From WRIS01 sp050945135 (GTDB taxonomy: Bacteria > Actinomycetota > Coriobacteriia > Coriobacteriales > Eggerthellaceae): DNA of 42,724 nt. The stretch covers positions 1 through 42,724 of the forward strand of contig JBMNSJ010000015.1 in NCBI GenBank assembly GCA_050945135.1, written 5' to 3'. Shown in pieces: positions 7,824-16,862 of this stretch. A program made the position numbers and the translations under genes. Positions within the stretch are counted from its first letter, which is position 1; every line of letters begins with the position of its first letter. The notes beneath the pieces were generated by a model. The model worked only from the letters and a program-made list of their open reading frames with translations. It made no database searches and was not told the origin of the DNA.

Positions 7824-9632
7824 ATGGAATCGCTTTTACGAGACATACTGGATGAACTGAGAGCCAATGGTGGACTCGACGAAAAGCAGCTTGCGAAAAT
7901 CATCCATAAGCACAACAAAGGCCTGGGTCCTGACGTACGTCCTTATGCAAAAAAGCGCATTCTTCCTTACTATCTAAAAATTAAGGACAACCAACCTGAT
8001 CTTCTCCGTGATTGGGGCGTTGATGCCGGCCTCGAGAAACTCCTTATACAAACCTTGCGCGTAAAACCTCGTCGAAGCGCTTCGGGAGTTGCCACCATCA
8101 CCGTGATAACTAAACCCTGGAAATGTCAAAGCAATTGCTTGTACTGCCCCAATGATGTCAGGATGCCAAAAAGCTACCTCTTCGATGAACCTGCCTGCCA
8201 GCGCGCCGAGCAAAACTTTTTTGACCCTTACCTTCAAGTAGTTTCGCGTGTGCGAGCTCTCACTCACATGGGCCACTCCACCGATAAAATTGAGCTCATA
8301 ATCTTGGGGGGCACCTGGTGCGAGTATCCGGAGTCGTATCAAATCTGGTTTGTAAACGAGCTTTTTCGCGCTCTCAACGATGGAGAACATGCCGAAGATA
8401 ATGCAACAAAACGCAGGCAGTGGTACAAAGACCACGGTTTACACAATCAACGTGATGAGCTTGCAGCTTTAGTAGAAGAAACGCAGCATGCCGTAAACAC
8501 AGGCTCCATCACATACAACGAAGCTGTTCAGCAGCTCTATATCGACAACGAAATCTATCAAAACATCTCTTGTGAGCAAACTGCTGAATTAAGCGAACTA
8601 TTCACGCAACACGCAATAAACGAACATGCCAAAAGCCGCGTAGTAGGGCTGGTCATGGAGACGCGCCCCGATACGATCACCATCGAAAAGCTAACACTTC
8701 TCAGATTACTTGGCTGCACCAAGGTACAACTTGGCATACAGAGCCTGGATGAAGACATCCTTCAAGCCAATAACCGCAACTTCAATATTGAGGGGCTAAA
8801 ACAATCATTTGCGCTTCTGCGTCTTTTTGGCTTTAAGATACACGTCCACTTTATGCTCAATCTTTTAGGCTCAACACAAGAAATTGATAAGCGCGATTAC
8901 CGCAGGCTTGTAAGCGAGGCGTGTTTTATCCCCGACGAAGTCAAGCTCTACCCTTGTTCTCTTGTTCAAGGAACGGGATTATGTCGACACTACAATAACG
9001 GCACCTGGCAACCTTACGACGAGCAAACGCTTGTTGCCTGTCTTGCCACCAACACAACAGACACCCCTCCCTTTACGCGAATATCACGTATGATTAGAGA
9101 TATTTCGGCGCACGATATTGTGGCAGGCAACAAGAAAGCCAATCTGAGACAAATGGTTGAGAGTCATATCGAGCAAAACGGTGGCACCATATCTGAAATA
9201 CGCTATCGCGAAATTGCCTTAAGCGAAATACCCCTCGAAAGCCTTTCTTTGGAGATTATTCCCTTCACAACGAGCGTCAGTGATGAATACTTTCTTCAGT
9301 GGGTCAATCCCGAAAATAAGATTGCGGGATTTCTTCGTCTTTCGCTTCCAAAAGCTGAAACACTCGATGCGTATAGCGATGCGCTTCCCATTAAGCCTCA
9401 CCAAGCCATGATTAGAGAAGTGCATGTATACGGAAAAGTATCTGGATTCCGCAGTGCCGATGAAGGCTCTCAGCATTTGGGCCTTGGCAAACAGCTTATT
9501 GAATGCGCGAGCGAAATAGCGAAAGAAAAGGGCTACACCAGCCTCAACGTTATTAGCTCGATTGGAACCCGAGAATATTACCGCAGTCTTGGCTTTAGCG
9601 ATGCGGGACTCTACCAACAGCGCTCACTTTAG
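7824..9632 (+). CDS. elp3: Elp3-like radical SAM / GNAT tRNA uridine-34 modification enzyme
   Basis: A 602-residue protein with Elp3 architecture. The N-terminal part binds tRNA in the family. The radical SAM domain has Cys101-x3-Cys105-x2-Cys108 (KCQSNCLYCPN). It continues with IILGGTW, METRPDTIT, TKVQLGIQSLDEDIL, KIHVHFMLNLLGS, EVKLYPCSLVQGTGL, and an ISRMIRDI...NLRQ block. The C-terminal acetyltransferase domain (about 460-602) carries REVHVYG, HLGLGKQLIE and SSIGTREYYRSLGF. Elp3 uses acetyl-CoA and SAM chemistry to make 5-carboxymethyl-uridine at the wobble position. The spacing CX3CX2C differs from the CX4CX2C I recall for archaeal and eukaryotic Elp3. An insertion at 185-245 lengthens the radical SAM domain. 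It pairs with the divergent Trm9-like gene. Confidence 0.88.
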   Translation: MESLLRDILDELRANGGLDEKQLAKIIHKHNKGLGPDVRPYAKKRILPYYLKIKDNQPDLLRDWGVDAGLEKLLIQTLRVKPRRSASGVATITVITKPWKCQSNCLYCPNDVRMPKSYLFDEPACQRAEQNFFDPYLQVVSRVRALTHMGHSTDKIELIILGGTWCEYPESYQIWFVNELFRALNDGEHAEDNATKRRQWYKDHGLHNQRDELAALVEETQHAVNTGSITYNEAVQQLYIDNEIYQNISCEQTAELSELFTQHAINEHAKSRVVGLVMETRPDTITIEKLTLLRLLGCTKVQLGIQSLDEDILQANNRNFNIEGLKQSFALLRLFGFKIHVHFMLNLLGSTQEIDKRDYRRLVSEACFIPDEVKLYPCSLVQGTGLCRHYNNGTWQPYDEQTLVACLATNTTDTPPFTRISRMIRDISAHDIVAGNKKANLRQMVESHIEQNGGTISEIRYREIALSEIPLESLSLEIIPFTTSVSDEYFLQWVNPENKIAGFLRLSLPKAETLDAYSDALPIKPHQAMIREVHVYGKVSGFRSADEGSQHLGLGKQLIECASEIAKEKGYTSLNVISSIGTREYYRSLGFSDAGLYQQRSL

Positions 9633-9652
9633 GTATGCGCCATTAACCTTAG

Positions 9653-11491
9653 CTACTCAATCTCGCGCTCGAAGTAATAGATCTCGCCATTAAACTCGGG
9701 GTCTTCTTCATTTTCGTAAACATATTTGAGCGTTTTGAGATCTTCGCTCACCTCAAGCACTTCGAAAATTCGATACTCGTAGCAAATGGTAATGGTTCGT
9801 TCCTGAGCAGAATAATAGTAAACCGCCTTGTATTCATCGTTTTCCCACTTCTCCAATGATTCGCCTAAGGCAAAGGAGAAGCTCGCGTCGTCTTGCGCAA
9901 CTTCATCTTTGGTGTACGTACTACCATCTACTCGCTCGGCACCCACCATAGACCAGGTTCCCGTGACATCAAACAACAGATTTGCATCTCGCGCATACAG
10001 ATAGCTTTGTGTATAGCCTTCAAAATAATCTGCCTTTTCTACCGTTTGCTCAAAAAGAGCTCCCAAATTGGCAAAAGACAAGCACAAATCTGCTCTTGTT
10101 ATTGTTGAGTACGGATTAAGCTTGCCCTCTTTATCTGGAAAGAGCAATCCATAATGAAGCGCCATCGCTGCGTAGGGTCGAATCGGGTCGTCTTCAGCAA
10201 TATCAGTAATGCCCGTCAACCAAATATCAGTTGTTTCCTTATCGGGAAGAGAGAGCTTCGATTCTCCTGTTGCTGCATCTACTAATACATCACCCGCAGA
10301 GGCAAGCTCGAGCATAGCAACATCAATGCGTGCATTGATTGCATGGCCGCGATCAATCAGACTTGTTGCAGAATCTGCTTCCTCAAGCTTTTGATAAGCT
10401 TCTATGAGCCCATAGGGCATACGTGCGACGTAGTTCTTGAGAAGGTAATCGAAGTTTTCTGCATCAGCCTTAATCAGCGGAGCGTATTCAGGATACTCGG
10501 CTAAAATCTGCTCTTTTGATTTCTCATAGGCAGCATCGTTGGCGAGAGGCGCAGCCATGAAGGCTCCAATAGCCTCACACACATCTTCGGAAGTGGCTTG
10601 AGAGTCAGGCGAAAACTCTGAGCCCTCGGTGATTGCTTGAGCCATGTTGTAGGACAATTGCACCTGCTGAATAGCACTTTCGGCATAATGACCTGATATG
10701 TCTTGATAATTAGCTTGAGGCAAGACAGCTTGCGTTGAGGCAAAGGAGCCATAGAAGTAGGTGTCGACAAAGCTTTTACCGTCTTCTGCGGTATATGCAA
10801 CCGTTATAGGCTTATACACATCTCTCGAGCTACTCAAATAGAGACGAGACTCAACCTCAGACGCGTCTGCAAGCCCGCGCTCCCTCATGGTGATTTCTTT
10901 GGAAAGCGATTCCAGCCTCACAGCCGAGCTTTCACTTTCCGATTCGCACACGAGATATGCCGCAACAGAATAGGTTGGCGCGCTTTCTGAAACCTCGTTG
11001 CCCTGCTCTGACAAGGTATTCTTTATTGATTTTGCCTGGCTCTCAGAAACCACCACATCACTCACAAGCAAAGAAAGATCCTCTGTGCTCGCCTCGGGAT
11101 AATAGAGATAAGCAAGCTCAGTTGAAGGAATGTAGAAGGAAATAGATTCAGCGCTCGACCCTGCAGGATACTGATATCTCATAACAATATAGGCTTTGTC
11201 GCTTTCTGCCTGGTCAAGAACACTTAGGGGGACCGATAAGGCCATGCTTTCCTGATCGAAATCAACATAGTAGACTTCGCCAGGCGAAAAAGAGCTGGGA
11301 GGATTAACGACTTTCTTTATTTCTACCTGATCTTGGGCATACTCAAGAAACTCCGCCTCGAACGACGGACTATAGGCCTCAGTCTCAAGCGATTGAGTGT
11401 CGTTGGTAGTGCTCCCACACGCAAAAAGTGCGACCATCATAGCGCTCATGAGCGCAATCGTAATCACGCCACGTATTCGGCTCTTTTTCAT
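9653..11491 (-). CDS. Lipoprotein with S-layer-homology-like repeats
   Basis: A 612-residue secreted lipoprotein. The signal peptide ends in lipobox ALFAC (Cys25). Two SLH-like segments are visible. The first is YQDISGHYAESAIQ...NMAQAITEG..FSPDSQATSEDVCEAIG around 275-320. The second is ITDIAEDDPIRPYAAMALHYGLLFPD...LNPYSTITRADLCLSFANL around 440-495. Both have the alternating helix and D/G-rich pattern of SLH motifs that bind cell-wall polymers. The acidic C-terminal region (TGTWSMVGAERVDGSTYTKDE...) looks like a separate small beta domain. It is probably anchored to the outer face of the membrane and may touch the cell wall. Ribosome site AAGGGG precedes ATG 11491. Biological role unknown. 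Confidence 0.7.
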   Translation of the reverse strand: MKKSRIRGVITIALMSAMMVALFACGSTTNDTQSLETEAYSPSFEAEFLEYAQDQVEIKKVVNPPSSFSPGEVYYVDFDQESMALSVPLSVLDQAESDKAYIVMRYQYPAGSSAESISFYIPSTELAYLYYPEASTEDLSLLVSDVVVSESQAKSIKNTLSEQGNEVSESAPTYSVAAYLVCESESESSAVRLESLSKEITMRERGLADASEVESRLYLSSSRDVYKPITVAYTAEDGKSFVDTYFYGSFASTQAVLPQANYQDISGHYAESAIQQVQLSYNMAQAITEGSEFSPDSQATSEDVCEAIGAFMAAPLANDAAYEKSKEQILAEYPEYAPLIKADAENFDYLLKNYVARMPYGLIEAYQKLEEADSATSLIDRGHAINARIDVAMLELASAGDVLVDAATGESKLSLPDKETTDIWLTGITDIAEDDPIRPYAAMALHYGLLFPDKEGKLNPYSTITRADLCLSFANLGALFEQTVEKADYFEGYTQSYLYARDANLLFDVTGTWSMVGAERVDGSTYTKDEVAQDDASFSFALGESLEKWENDEYKAVYYYSAQERTITICYEYRIFEVLEVSEDLKTLKYVYENEEDPEFNGEIYYFEREIE

Positions 11492-11553
11492 TTGTTCCCC
11501 TTAGTTTCATAGTCAGCAGCACGCATCTTCCATACAGCATGCGCATAACCATA

Positions 11554-12537
11554 TTAAAGCAAAGTTGCTCTCATGTCTTCGGAACTCATATTGAGCAAGT
11601 AAGCGGGTGCAATGTCAAACACCGTCTTGCATCCAGCCTGTCCCTCTTGCGAAAGACGGTAGCTTGCGCGTGCATAAGCCACCAACACACTAGCCGTAAA
11701 CTCTGGATTTGAATCGAGCTGTAATCGGTATTCAATTATCTGCGTATTCTCCTGGGCGAGACCCGTTTTTCCACTGCGGAAGACAACGCCCCCGTGCGGT
11801 AAACTTGCGTGGTCGCGTGCCATTTCTTCTGCACTTATAAACTTTACCTCGGTGTCATATTCGTCAAAATAATGGGGCATCGTGACTATCTCTTGCGTAA
11901 TGGCTTCTTGGTCTGCACCATCCTCGACAACAAGGTAGCACAGACGACTATGCTTTTCCCTCGTGCTTAACTCGGGGTTTTCTCCCGAACGCACTTTCTC
12001 AAGAGCAGTCTGCACCGGAATGGTGTATTGACGCGCATCAATGACGCCATCAATTCTTCGTAAAGCATCTGAATGGCCTTGGCTGACTCCCTTACCCCAA
12101 AACGTGTAATCCTTTCCCTGGGGAAGAATTGCCTGTGCAATTGCCCTGTTCATGGAGAACATTCCGGGATCCCATCCAACTGAAATTATTGCAAGATTTC
12201 CGCCTTTCTTTGCCGCAGCATCAACAGCGGCGAAATGCTCGGGAATCTTTGCATGAGTATCAAAGCTATCGATAACATTGAATTTCTGTGCAAGTTCTGG
12301 CGTTAATACGGGAAGATCGGTAGCGCTGCCTCCGCATATGATAAGAACATCAAGCACATCGGCTTTGGCATCTAAATCACTGTATGAAAATACTTTGGTA
12401 TCCTTCGAAGATACTGAAACATTTGATGGGTCTCTTCGCGTAAACACTCCCACAAGCTCCATATCAGAGTTTTGCTTAAGTGCCGCCTCGACGCCTCTAC
12501 CAAGATTACCGTAGCCAACAATTCCAACCTTAATCAT
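11554..12537 (-). CDS. ddh: meso-Diaminopimelate D-dehydrogenase
   Basis: A 327-residue NADP-dependent enzyme that makes meso-2,6-diaminopimelate in one step from tetrahydrodipicolinate and ammonia, supplying lysine and peptidoglycan. The Rossmann motif GYGNLGRGV (8-16) and FTRRDP are followed by CGGSATD, DSFDTHAKIPEH, SVGWDPGMFS and FWGKGVSQGHSDALRRI. All are characteristic of Ddh, and the length matches the family. Ribosome site GAAGGTGGA precedes the ATG. It is preceded by a recognisable promoter and seems monocistronic. The downstream neighbour on the same strand is the SLH-like lipoprotein, 62 bp away, so read-through is possible. Confidence 0.95.
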   Translation of the reverse strand: MIKVGIVGYGNLGRGVEAALKQNSDMELVGVFTRRDPSNVSVSSKDTKVFSYSDLDAKADVLDVLIICGGSATDLPVLTPELAQKFNVIDSFDTHAKIPEHFAAVDAAAKKGGNLAIISVGWDPGMFSMNRAIAQAILPQGKDYTFWGKGVSQGHSDALRRIDGVIDARQYTIPVQTALEKVRSGENPELSTREKHSRLCYLVVEDGADQEAITQEIVTMPHYFDEYDTEVKFISAEEMARDHASLPHGGVVFRSGKTGLAQENTQIIEYRLQLDSNPEFTASVLVAYARASYRLSQEGQAGCKTVFDIAPAYLLNMSSEDMRATLL

Positions 12538-12569
12538 GCTTCCACCTTCTTTGCTTCTTATTTTTTTCG

Positions 12570-12598
12570 ATTATTCAATTAATCACACGGCAAGGCAA
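12570..12598 (-). promoter_or_regulatory. Promoter of ddh
   Basis: On the minus strand TTGCCT (12598-12593) is separated by 17 bp from AATAAT (12575-12570), about 32 bp before the ddh start codon. Spacing is ideal and both hexamers are 4-5/6 matches to the sigma-70-type consensus. Confidence 0.55.
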
Positions 12599-12660
12599 GA
12601 CTTTGGCAAGAACTTAACCGTATTGAAATAATGCTCAAACAGGATTAACACAACAAGAGC

Positions 12661-14025
12661 TTATGAATTTTTCTCTCTGATAACGTAGCCATTTCGTCCG
12701 CTAGATTTTGCATCATACAAAGCGGTATCAGCCATAATATAAAGCTCTTGGAAGGAGTACTCCGCCGAATCGTCTAGATAAGCTACGCCAATGCTAACGC
12801 TAACCGACAGTTCGCTGGTAATCATGTTTTCGCGAACCGCCAAGCATACATCCTGAACACGTTTTTCCACTTCTTCTAACGAAGTTGCATGCCGGTAATA
12901 CACGGCATATTCGTCTCCACCAAAACGCGAGATAAGATCACTCGCCCTAAATTTTGCCACGATGATACTAGCTGTCTCCTGAATTACCTCATCCCCTATG
13001 AGGTGTCCATGCGTATCGTTTACCTCTTTGAAATTATCGAGGTCAACCATCATAAAGGTATGAGCCTCGCCTTTATCATCGCCCTCAATGAGCTCGGTTA
13101 CCTGATAGGTAAACGCCTCCCGATTAAGCAAGCCCGTCATTGAATCTGTTGCAGCACGAATGTTGGCAGATTCCAAGCTGGCGATATGCTCTTTGATAGT
13201 ACTATCCATGCCCTTCAAAGATTTACTTAAACTCTGGAGTTCGTCTTTAGTGTTGATGGAAAGTTGTGCAACCTTATTGCTACGAGCCGCTCCTTCGTCG
13301 TGTGTCACAACATAATCGGCTGCTGCAACCGCCATCTTATCGATAGGTCGGACAATCATCTGTCGAAGGATAATATAGAAGCCAACGGTAGCAATAAGCG
13401 CAACCACCAGTGCAACTGCGATTAGCTGCATGAGGAAAGCGTCGCTGCTTGCGGCAAGATGACTGGCATCGTAATCGACACCCAGGTACCCTGCGAAACC
13501 TCCGCTGCTCTTATAATTTGGGAAATACACGCAAAGTAGTTCTTCTCCATCTGCGTCTACATAAAACGGCTCGATTGCTTCGCCAATTACCGGAGCTTGT
13601 TCGGTGCCCCCGAAAAAGAAATCGTAGTCGATAAAGGTTCCCAAAGAAACCTGGTCTTCGGAACTGTCTGTATCGTAGACATAACCAACCCCGCCTTCGG
13701 CAGGCACAATAACATAGATATACTTTGCCCCCTCAGCATCTGCGATAGCACGCAAGTCTGCTAGCGTTTGGGCATACTCTTCGTCTGCCACACCAGTTTC
13801 GTAATATTCGGCGATTTTGTCCCAGTTCACATAGCGACTTGCAACACTAGCCACAGTCTCTCCGCGTTGCGCGAATTGATCGCTAATATATCTTCCGTGT
13901 ATCTGATAGCTGACCAATACCAACAAAGCGCCCATCACCAAACACATAACGGCAACAAACACCGATAGTTTCAGACTTAAGGGGCGCGTAACTGAGGGCT
14001 TGTAATCGCTTGATCTTCTATTCAT
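12661..14025 (-). CDS. Membrane-bound diguanylate cyclase (extracytoplasmic sensor plus GGDEF)
   Basis: A 454-residue protein that should make cyclic di-GMP. Helix 1 (about 20-42) and helix 2 (about 193-218) bracket an extracytoplasmic sensor domain resembling a Cache fold (YVNWDKIAEYYETG, AEGAKYIYVIVPAEGG). A short linker leads to the GGDEF domain. The active loop is RFGGDEYAVYY (GGDEY variant) and an RASD I-site lies five residues before it, suggesting product inhibition. The domain also has DLDNFKEVNDTHGHLIGDE and SGRNGY. Start 14025 has GAGGAAT as ribosome site and overlaps the preceding, closely related GGDEF gene by 8 bp. The pair arose by tandem duplication. Confidence 0.92.
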   Translation of the reverse strand: MNRRSSDYKPSVTRPLSLKLSVFVAVMCLVMGALLVLVSYQIHGRYISDQFAQRGETVASVASRYVNWDKIAEYYETGVADEEYAQTLADLRAIADAEGAKYIYVIVPAEGGVGYVYDTDSSEDQVSLGTFIDYDFFFGGTEQAPVIGEAIEPFYVDADGEELLCVYFPNYKSSGGFAGYLGVDYDASHLAASSDAFLMQLIAVALVVALIATVGFYIILRQMIVRPIDKMAVAAADYVVTHDEGAARSNKVAQLSINTKDELQSLSKSLKGMDSTIKEHIASLESANIRAATDSMTGLLNREAFTYQVTELIEGDDKGEAHTFMMVDLDNFKEVNDTHGHLIGDEVIQETASIIVAKFRASDLISRFGGDEYAVYYRHATSLEEVEKRVQDVCLAVRENMITSELSVSVSIGVAYLDDSAEYSFQELYIMADTALYDAKSSGRNGYVIREKNS

Positions 14026-15376
14026 GGCGATTCCTCGTATCCTCAATAACAACGTAGGTGTTTCGACCATTTTCCTTTGCCTCGTAGAGGGCTTCGTCGG
14101 CAATCATATAGAGACGCTGGTAACTATTACCTTTATTCGCCTTACTGTAGGCAATGCCGATGCTAGCACGCACGGTAAAGCCCTCTTTAAAACTCAGCGA
14201 TGCGATACCCGAACAAATCGATTGAGCCCTTCGTTCGATATCCTCCACCTCAAGGAGATTCTTGTAGAAAACTGCGAATTCATCCCCGCCCAATCGTGCA
14301 ATTAAATCACCTGTTCTGAATTTTGATTTAATTGCTTTAGCGCAAGCTATAAGTACCTCATCTCCCACCGAGTGCCCATACGTGTCGTTTATGTTTTTGA
14401 AATTATCGAGGTCGATCATAAGAAAGGCATGGGTATCGCTACTGTGGTCTTTCACAATGACAGACGAAGCTTTTTCACGAAAAGCTTCTCTATTCAATAG
14501 TGACGTCAGCGGATCTTTCGAAGCTTTCTCATTTGCCTCTTTAAGGTTGTTCATATATTGATCAATCTTTATAGCCATCGATTTTATTGACTCTGATAAA
14601 CTCTGCAGCTCGTCTTTCGTATTAATCTCGAGCTTCGTAATACTATTGACCTCGCGGAAGTAATCCTGTTTTACCTCGACTAAGTACTCACTCGCAGACA
14701 TGGCAATCTGATTAATGGGTCCTACCACCATTCGATTGAGTAAGGCCACAAAAAGAAGTGTGATAACTATTGCAATGCCCACTGCCATAGCAATGAGTCT
14801 TTTTGCAAAATCGTATTGTTCCTGCTTTATATGCTCGACCGAAAAATCAACTCCCATGTAGGCAACGAAATTTCCACTGCTATCATGCATAGGAAGATAC
14901 ACCGCAAATAGCTCTCCGTATTCGCCGTCTGAAACAACAGGATCGAACTGCTCACCTGCAAATAGCTCATCGGTAAGCTAATCATACTCTTCTTCTCGTG
15001 CGATAGTCTCTCCAAGAACGATGTGCCCCGTGCTCGGATCCGAGTCGTACACATATAGGTTTCCTTCTTCGGTTGGCACAAGAACATACAGGTATTCTGC
15101 TCCTGCCGCCTCAGCAAAGACCTGAAGATTCTCAAGCGTGGTGGCATACTCTTCGTCTGTCTCGCCTGTCTCGAGATAGTGATTGATGTTGTCCCAATTG
15201 ACATACTTTGACGAAGCAGTGACGAGCGTTCTGCCGTGATCTGTGTACTGTTGGTGATTTTGATCTGCGAAAAGTCGATATCCAAAAGCAACAATTACTA
15301 AGCCCATGACAAGACAAATTGCCATGATAATCATTGCAAATTTTAATCCCAATGGATATGTAATCTCTTTTGCCAA
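14018..15376 (-). pseudogene. Second membrane GGDEF protein, interrupted by an in-frame TAG
   Basis: The 452 sense-codon frame from TTG 15376 to 14018 is open except for one TAG at 14978-14980. The part before it (132 aa) has helix 1 and the first half of the sensor domain (YVNWDNINHYLETGETDEEYATTL). The part after it continues in the same frame with the rest of the sensor, helix 2, and an intact GGDEF domain (RLGGDEFAVFY, RTGD I-site, DLDNFKNINDTYGHSVGDE). It is closely similar to the next gene throughout, which shows that the two pieces belong together. A CAG-to-TAG change would explain the break. Restart at ATG 14902 could give a 294-aa cyclase with one helix. Either a real nonsense mutation or a sequencing error is possible. 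Confidence 0.85.
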
Positions 15377-15869
15377 AAGTGGAGCCCGCCCCTATCAAAT
15401 ACTTGATAAGCGTATTTTAGCAAGAAAGGTTAGCGTCAGAGAGCTCATTACCCGTATCGTTACTTGGGGAACAAATCACCTAGATTGCAGCTCCTACCAA
15501 ACGCCGCAATACTGCCCTTAAGAGCTTCGCGAGTTGGTTCAAGGCTGGGCGTCAGAAAAAATCTATGAAACCATACCTAATTTGTATGAGATTGAAACTT
15601 ATGCCCGGTCGAAAACACCATGCGAGACCAAAATGCACTCCATAGAGATAGCGAAATCTTTACCACCTGCGTTTTTCTGAGGTATAGCTTCGCGAATTCG
15701 CAATCAAAGCGGGCATATCCTTCAATCTCATGCAGAATGCCGCGCGAGCAGCGAAGGCAAGGGACCCACATGCTTTATTGCATGTAAGAAATACTCGCAA
15801 GATATCATATGCCCCACATCGCCGAAACGATGTAGGGCATACTTTGTTAGTGCAAGTTTTTAGTACGCA
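15377..15869. other. 493-bp intergenic stretch without a supportable gene
   Basis: Short open frames occur on both strands (for example 15577-15771 minus) but none has a ribosome site, recognisable motif or convincing composition. A TATCAA-N4-TTGATA dyad lies at 15393-15408, 17 bp upstream of the broken GGDEF gene, and may be part of its control region. The end of the stretch holds the hairpin at 15809-15840. The middle could be decayed coding sequence, but I recognise nothing in it. Confidence 0.5.
15809..15840 (-). terminator. Hairpin downstream of the PadR operon
   Basis: ATGCCC-C-ACATCG (15809-15821) pairs with CGATGT-A-GGGCAT (15828-15840) around a 6-nt loop, giving 12 pairs and one mismatch. 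It lies 30 bp after the stop of the DUF4097 gene. There is no strong T-tract on the minus strand, so it could be a weak terminator or a 3' stabilising hairpin. Confidence 0.55.
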
Positions 15870-16862
15870 TTATCCTCGAAGGCTAAAGCCAAGATTTATG
15901 TCTCCCGAGGTAGCTTCAAGGCTGATTGAATTCGGAGAATTATCGTTTCCGAGCGGCACATCTACATCACCCGAAACTGCTTTTGCAACAATACGGTATT
16001 CTGATTGATCGCCCTCAACACCTGCCCGAATATCACCCGATGCAGCTTTCATTTCAATCTGCTCAGCTGCAAGAGCTGAAGAAGTGATGGAACCGCTCAT
16101 CGTATTAATAATCGCGGAAGAAGAGCGCAAACTTTCAACATTGATATCGCCGCTTGCCGCAGAAAGTACTGCCGCATTTGCCTGCGCATCGCGCAAGGAA
16201 ATATACCCGCTTGCAACGGCGCATTCTACCTTGTCTTCGGCAAGAATGCCCTTCCCTGCCACATCCGAGCTCATTCCATTAACAGTTAAAGAATGAACGC
16301 TTAGTGAAGTAAATTTAACTGAGCCGCTCGTGCAATCAATGCTGCAAGCACCAGCGAGCTTCATGTCTTCAACAGACACGTCTCCGCCAGCCGTTTGCAC
16401 CACGAGCGAGCGCGCTTCTATGCCCTGCACAGAGATATTCGAGTTTGCTCCACCTACTTCAATATCTCCCGTAAAGCTTGCAGGGACTTTTATCACAACA
16501 TTCCTGTCATAAAAACTCGTGTCGAAGTTAAAAAACATAAACCTCGGATGATTCTTTTCTTCAATAATCAAGGTGTCTCCCTCATCATTGAAGGTGTACT
16601 CCAGGGCATCAGAGCTGTAATAATCAACCTCAACAGCTTCACCAGCACCTCTTATAATTGAGTAGTTTTCACCTAGTCCATTGATTTTGATGCTCTGATA
16701 GTCGCCACGTTCGGACACATAGCTTTGATTGACCAAATCAGAAGATGTTGACAGTGCTTTAAAATTAAATTGAACAGCGGCTAAGGCCCCGAAAGACATT
16801 GCGCCTCCCACTACAACAAGAGCTGTTGCAATGATAAGAACGATTTTCGTTGCTTTTTTCAT
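15870..16862 (-). CDS. DUF4097-family beta-strand repeat protein
   Basis: A 330-residue protein with an N-terminal signal anchor (about 5-30) followed by a long beta-helix-like region. Repeated SGD/SGS turns are seen: TAGGDVSVED, TSGSVKF, ASGYISL, ASGDINVES, MSGSITS, ASGDIRAG, VSGDVDV, TSGDINLG. This turn pattern is typical of DUF4097 (LiaG-like) proteins. Such proteins are commonly encoded after a DUF1700 protein and a PadR regulator and are linked to envelope stress. The start overlaps the DUF1700 stop by one base (TAATG), and AAGGAAGGGGG acts as ribosome site. Molecular activity is unknown; no catalytic residues are visible. Confidence 0.88.
   Translation of the reverse strand: MKKATKIVLIIATALVVVGGAMSFGALAAVQFNFKALSTSSDLVNQSYVSERGDYQSIKINGLGENYSIIRGAGEAVEVDYYSSDALEYTFNDEGDTLIIEEKNHPRFMFFNFDTSFYDRNVVIKVPASFTGDIEVGGANSNISVQGIEARSLVVQTAGGDVSVEDMKLAGACSIDCTSGSVKFTSLSVHSLTVNGMSSDVAGKGILAEDKVECAVASGYISLRDAQANAAVLSAASGDINVESLRSSSAIINTMSGSITSSALAAEQIEMKAASGDIRAGVEGDQSEYRIVAKAVSGDVDVPLGNDNSPNSISLEATSGDINLGFSLRG

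Noticed and set aside
14978..14980. TAG as a recoded sense codon (for example pyrrolysine)
   Set aside because: Other genes in the window end normally at TAG, and no recoding element or dedicated tRNA is visible; a nonsense mutation or read error is simpler.
15393..15408. TATCAA-N4-TTGATA dyad as a fifth regulon site
   Set aside because: No -10-like hexamer lies at the 23-nt spacing on either strand, and on the minus side that distance falls inside coding sequence. It may still be a local operator of the GGDEF gene.
15577..15771. 64-codon minus-strand frame with a CLRC motif
   Set aside because: No ribosome site, no recognisable family, and overlapping open frames on the other strand; composition does not favour coding.
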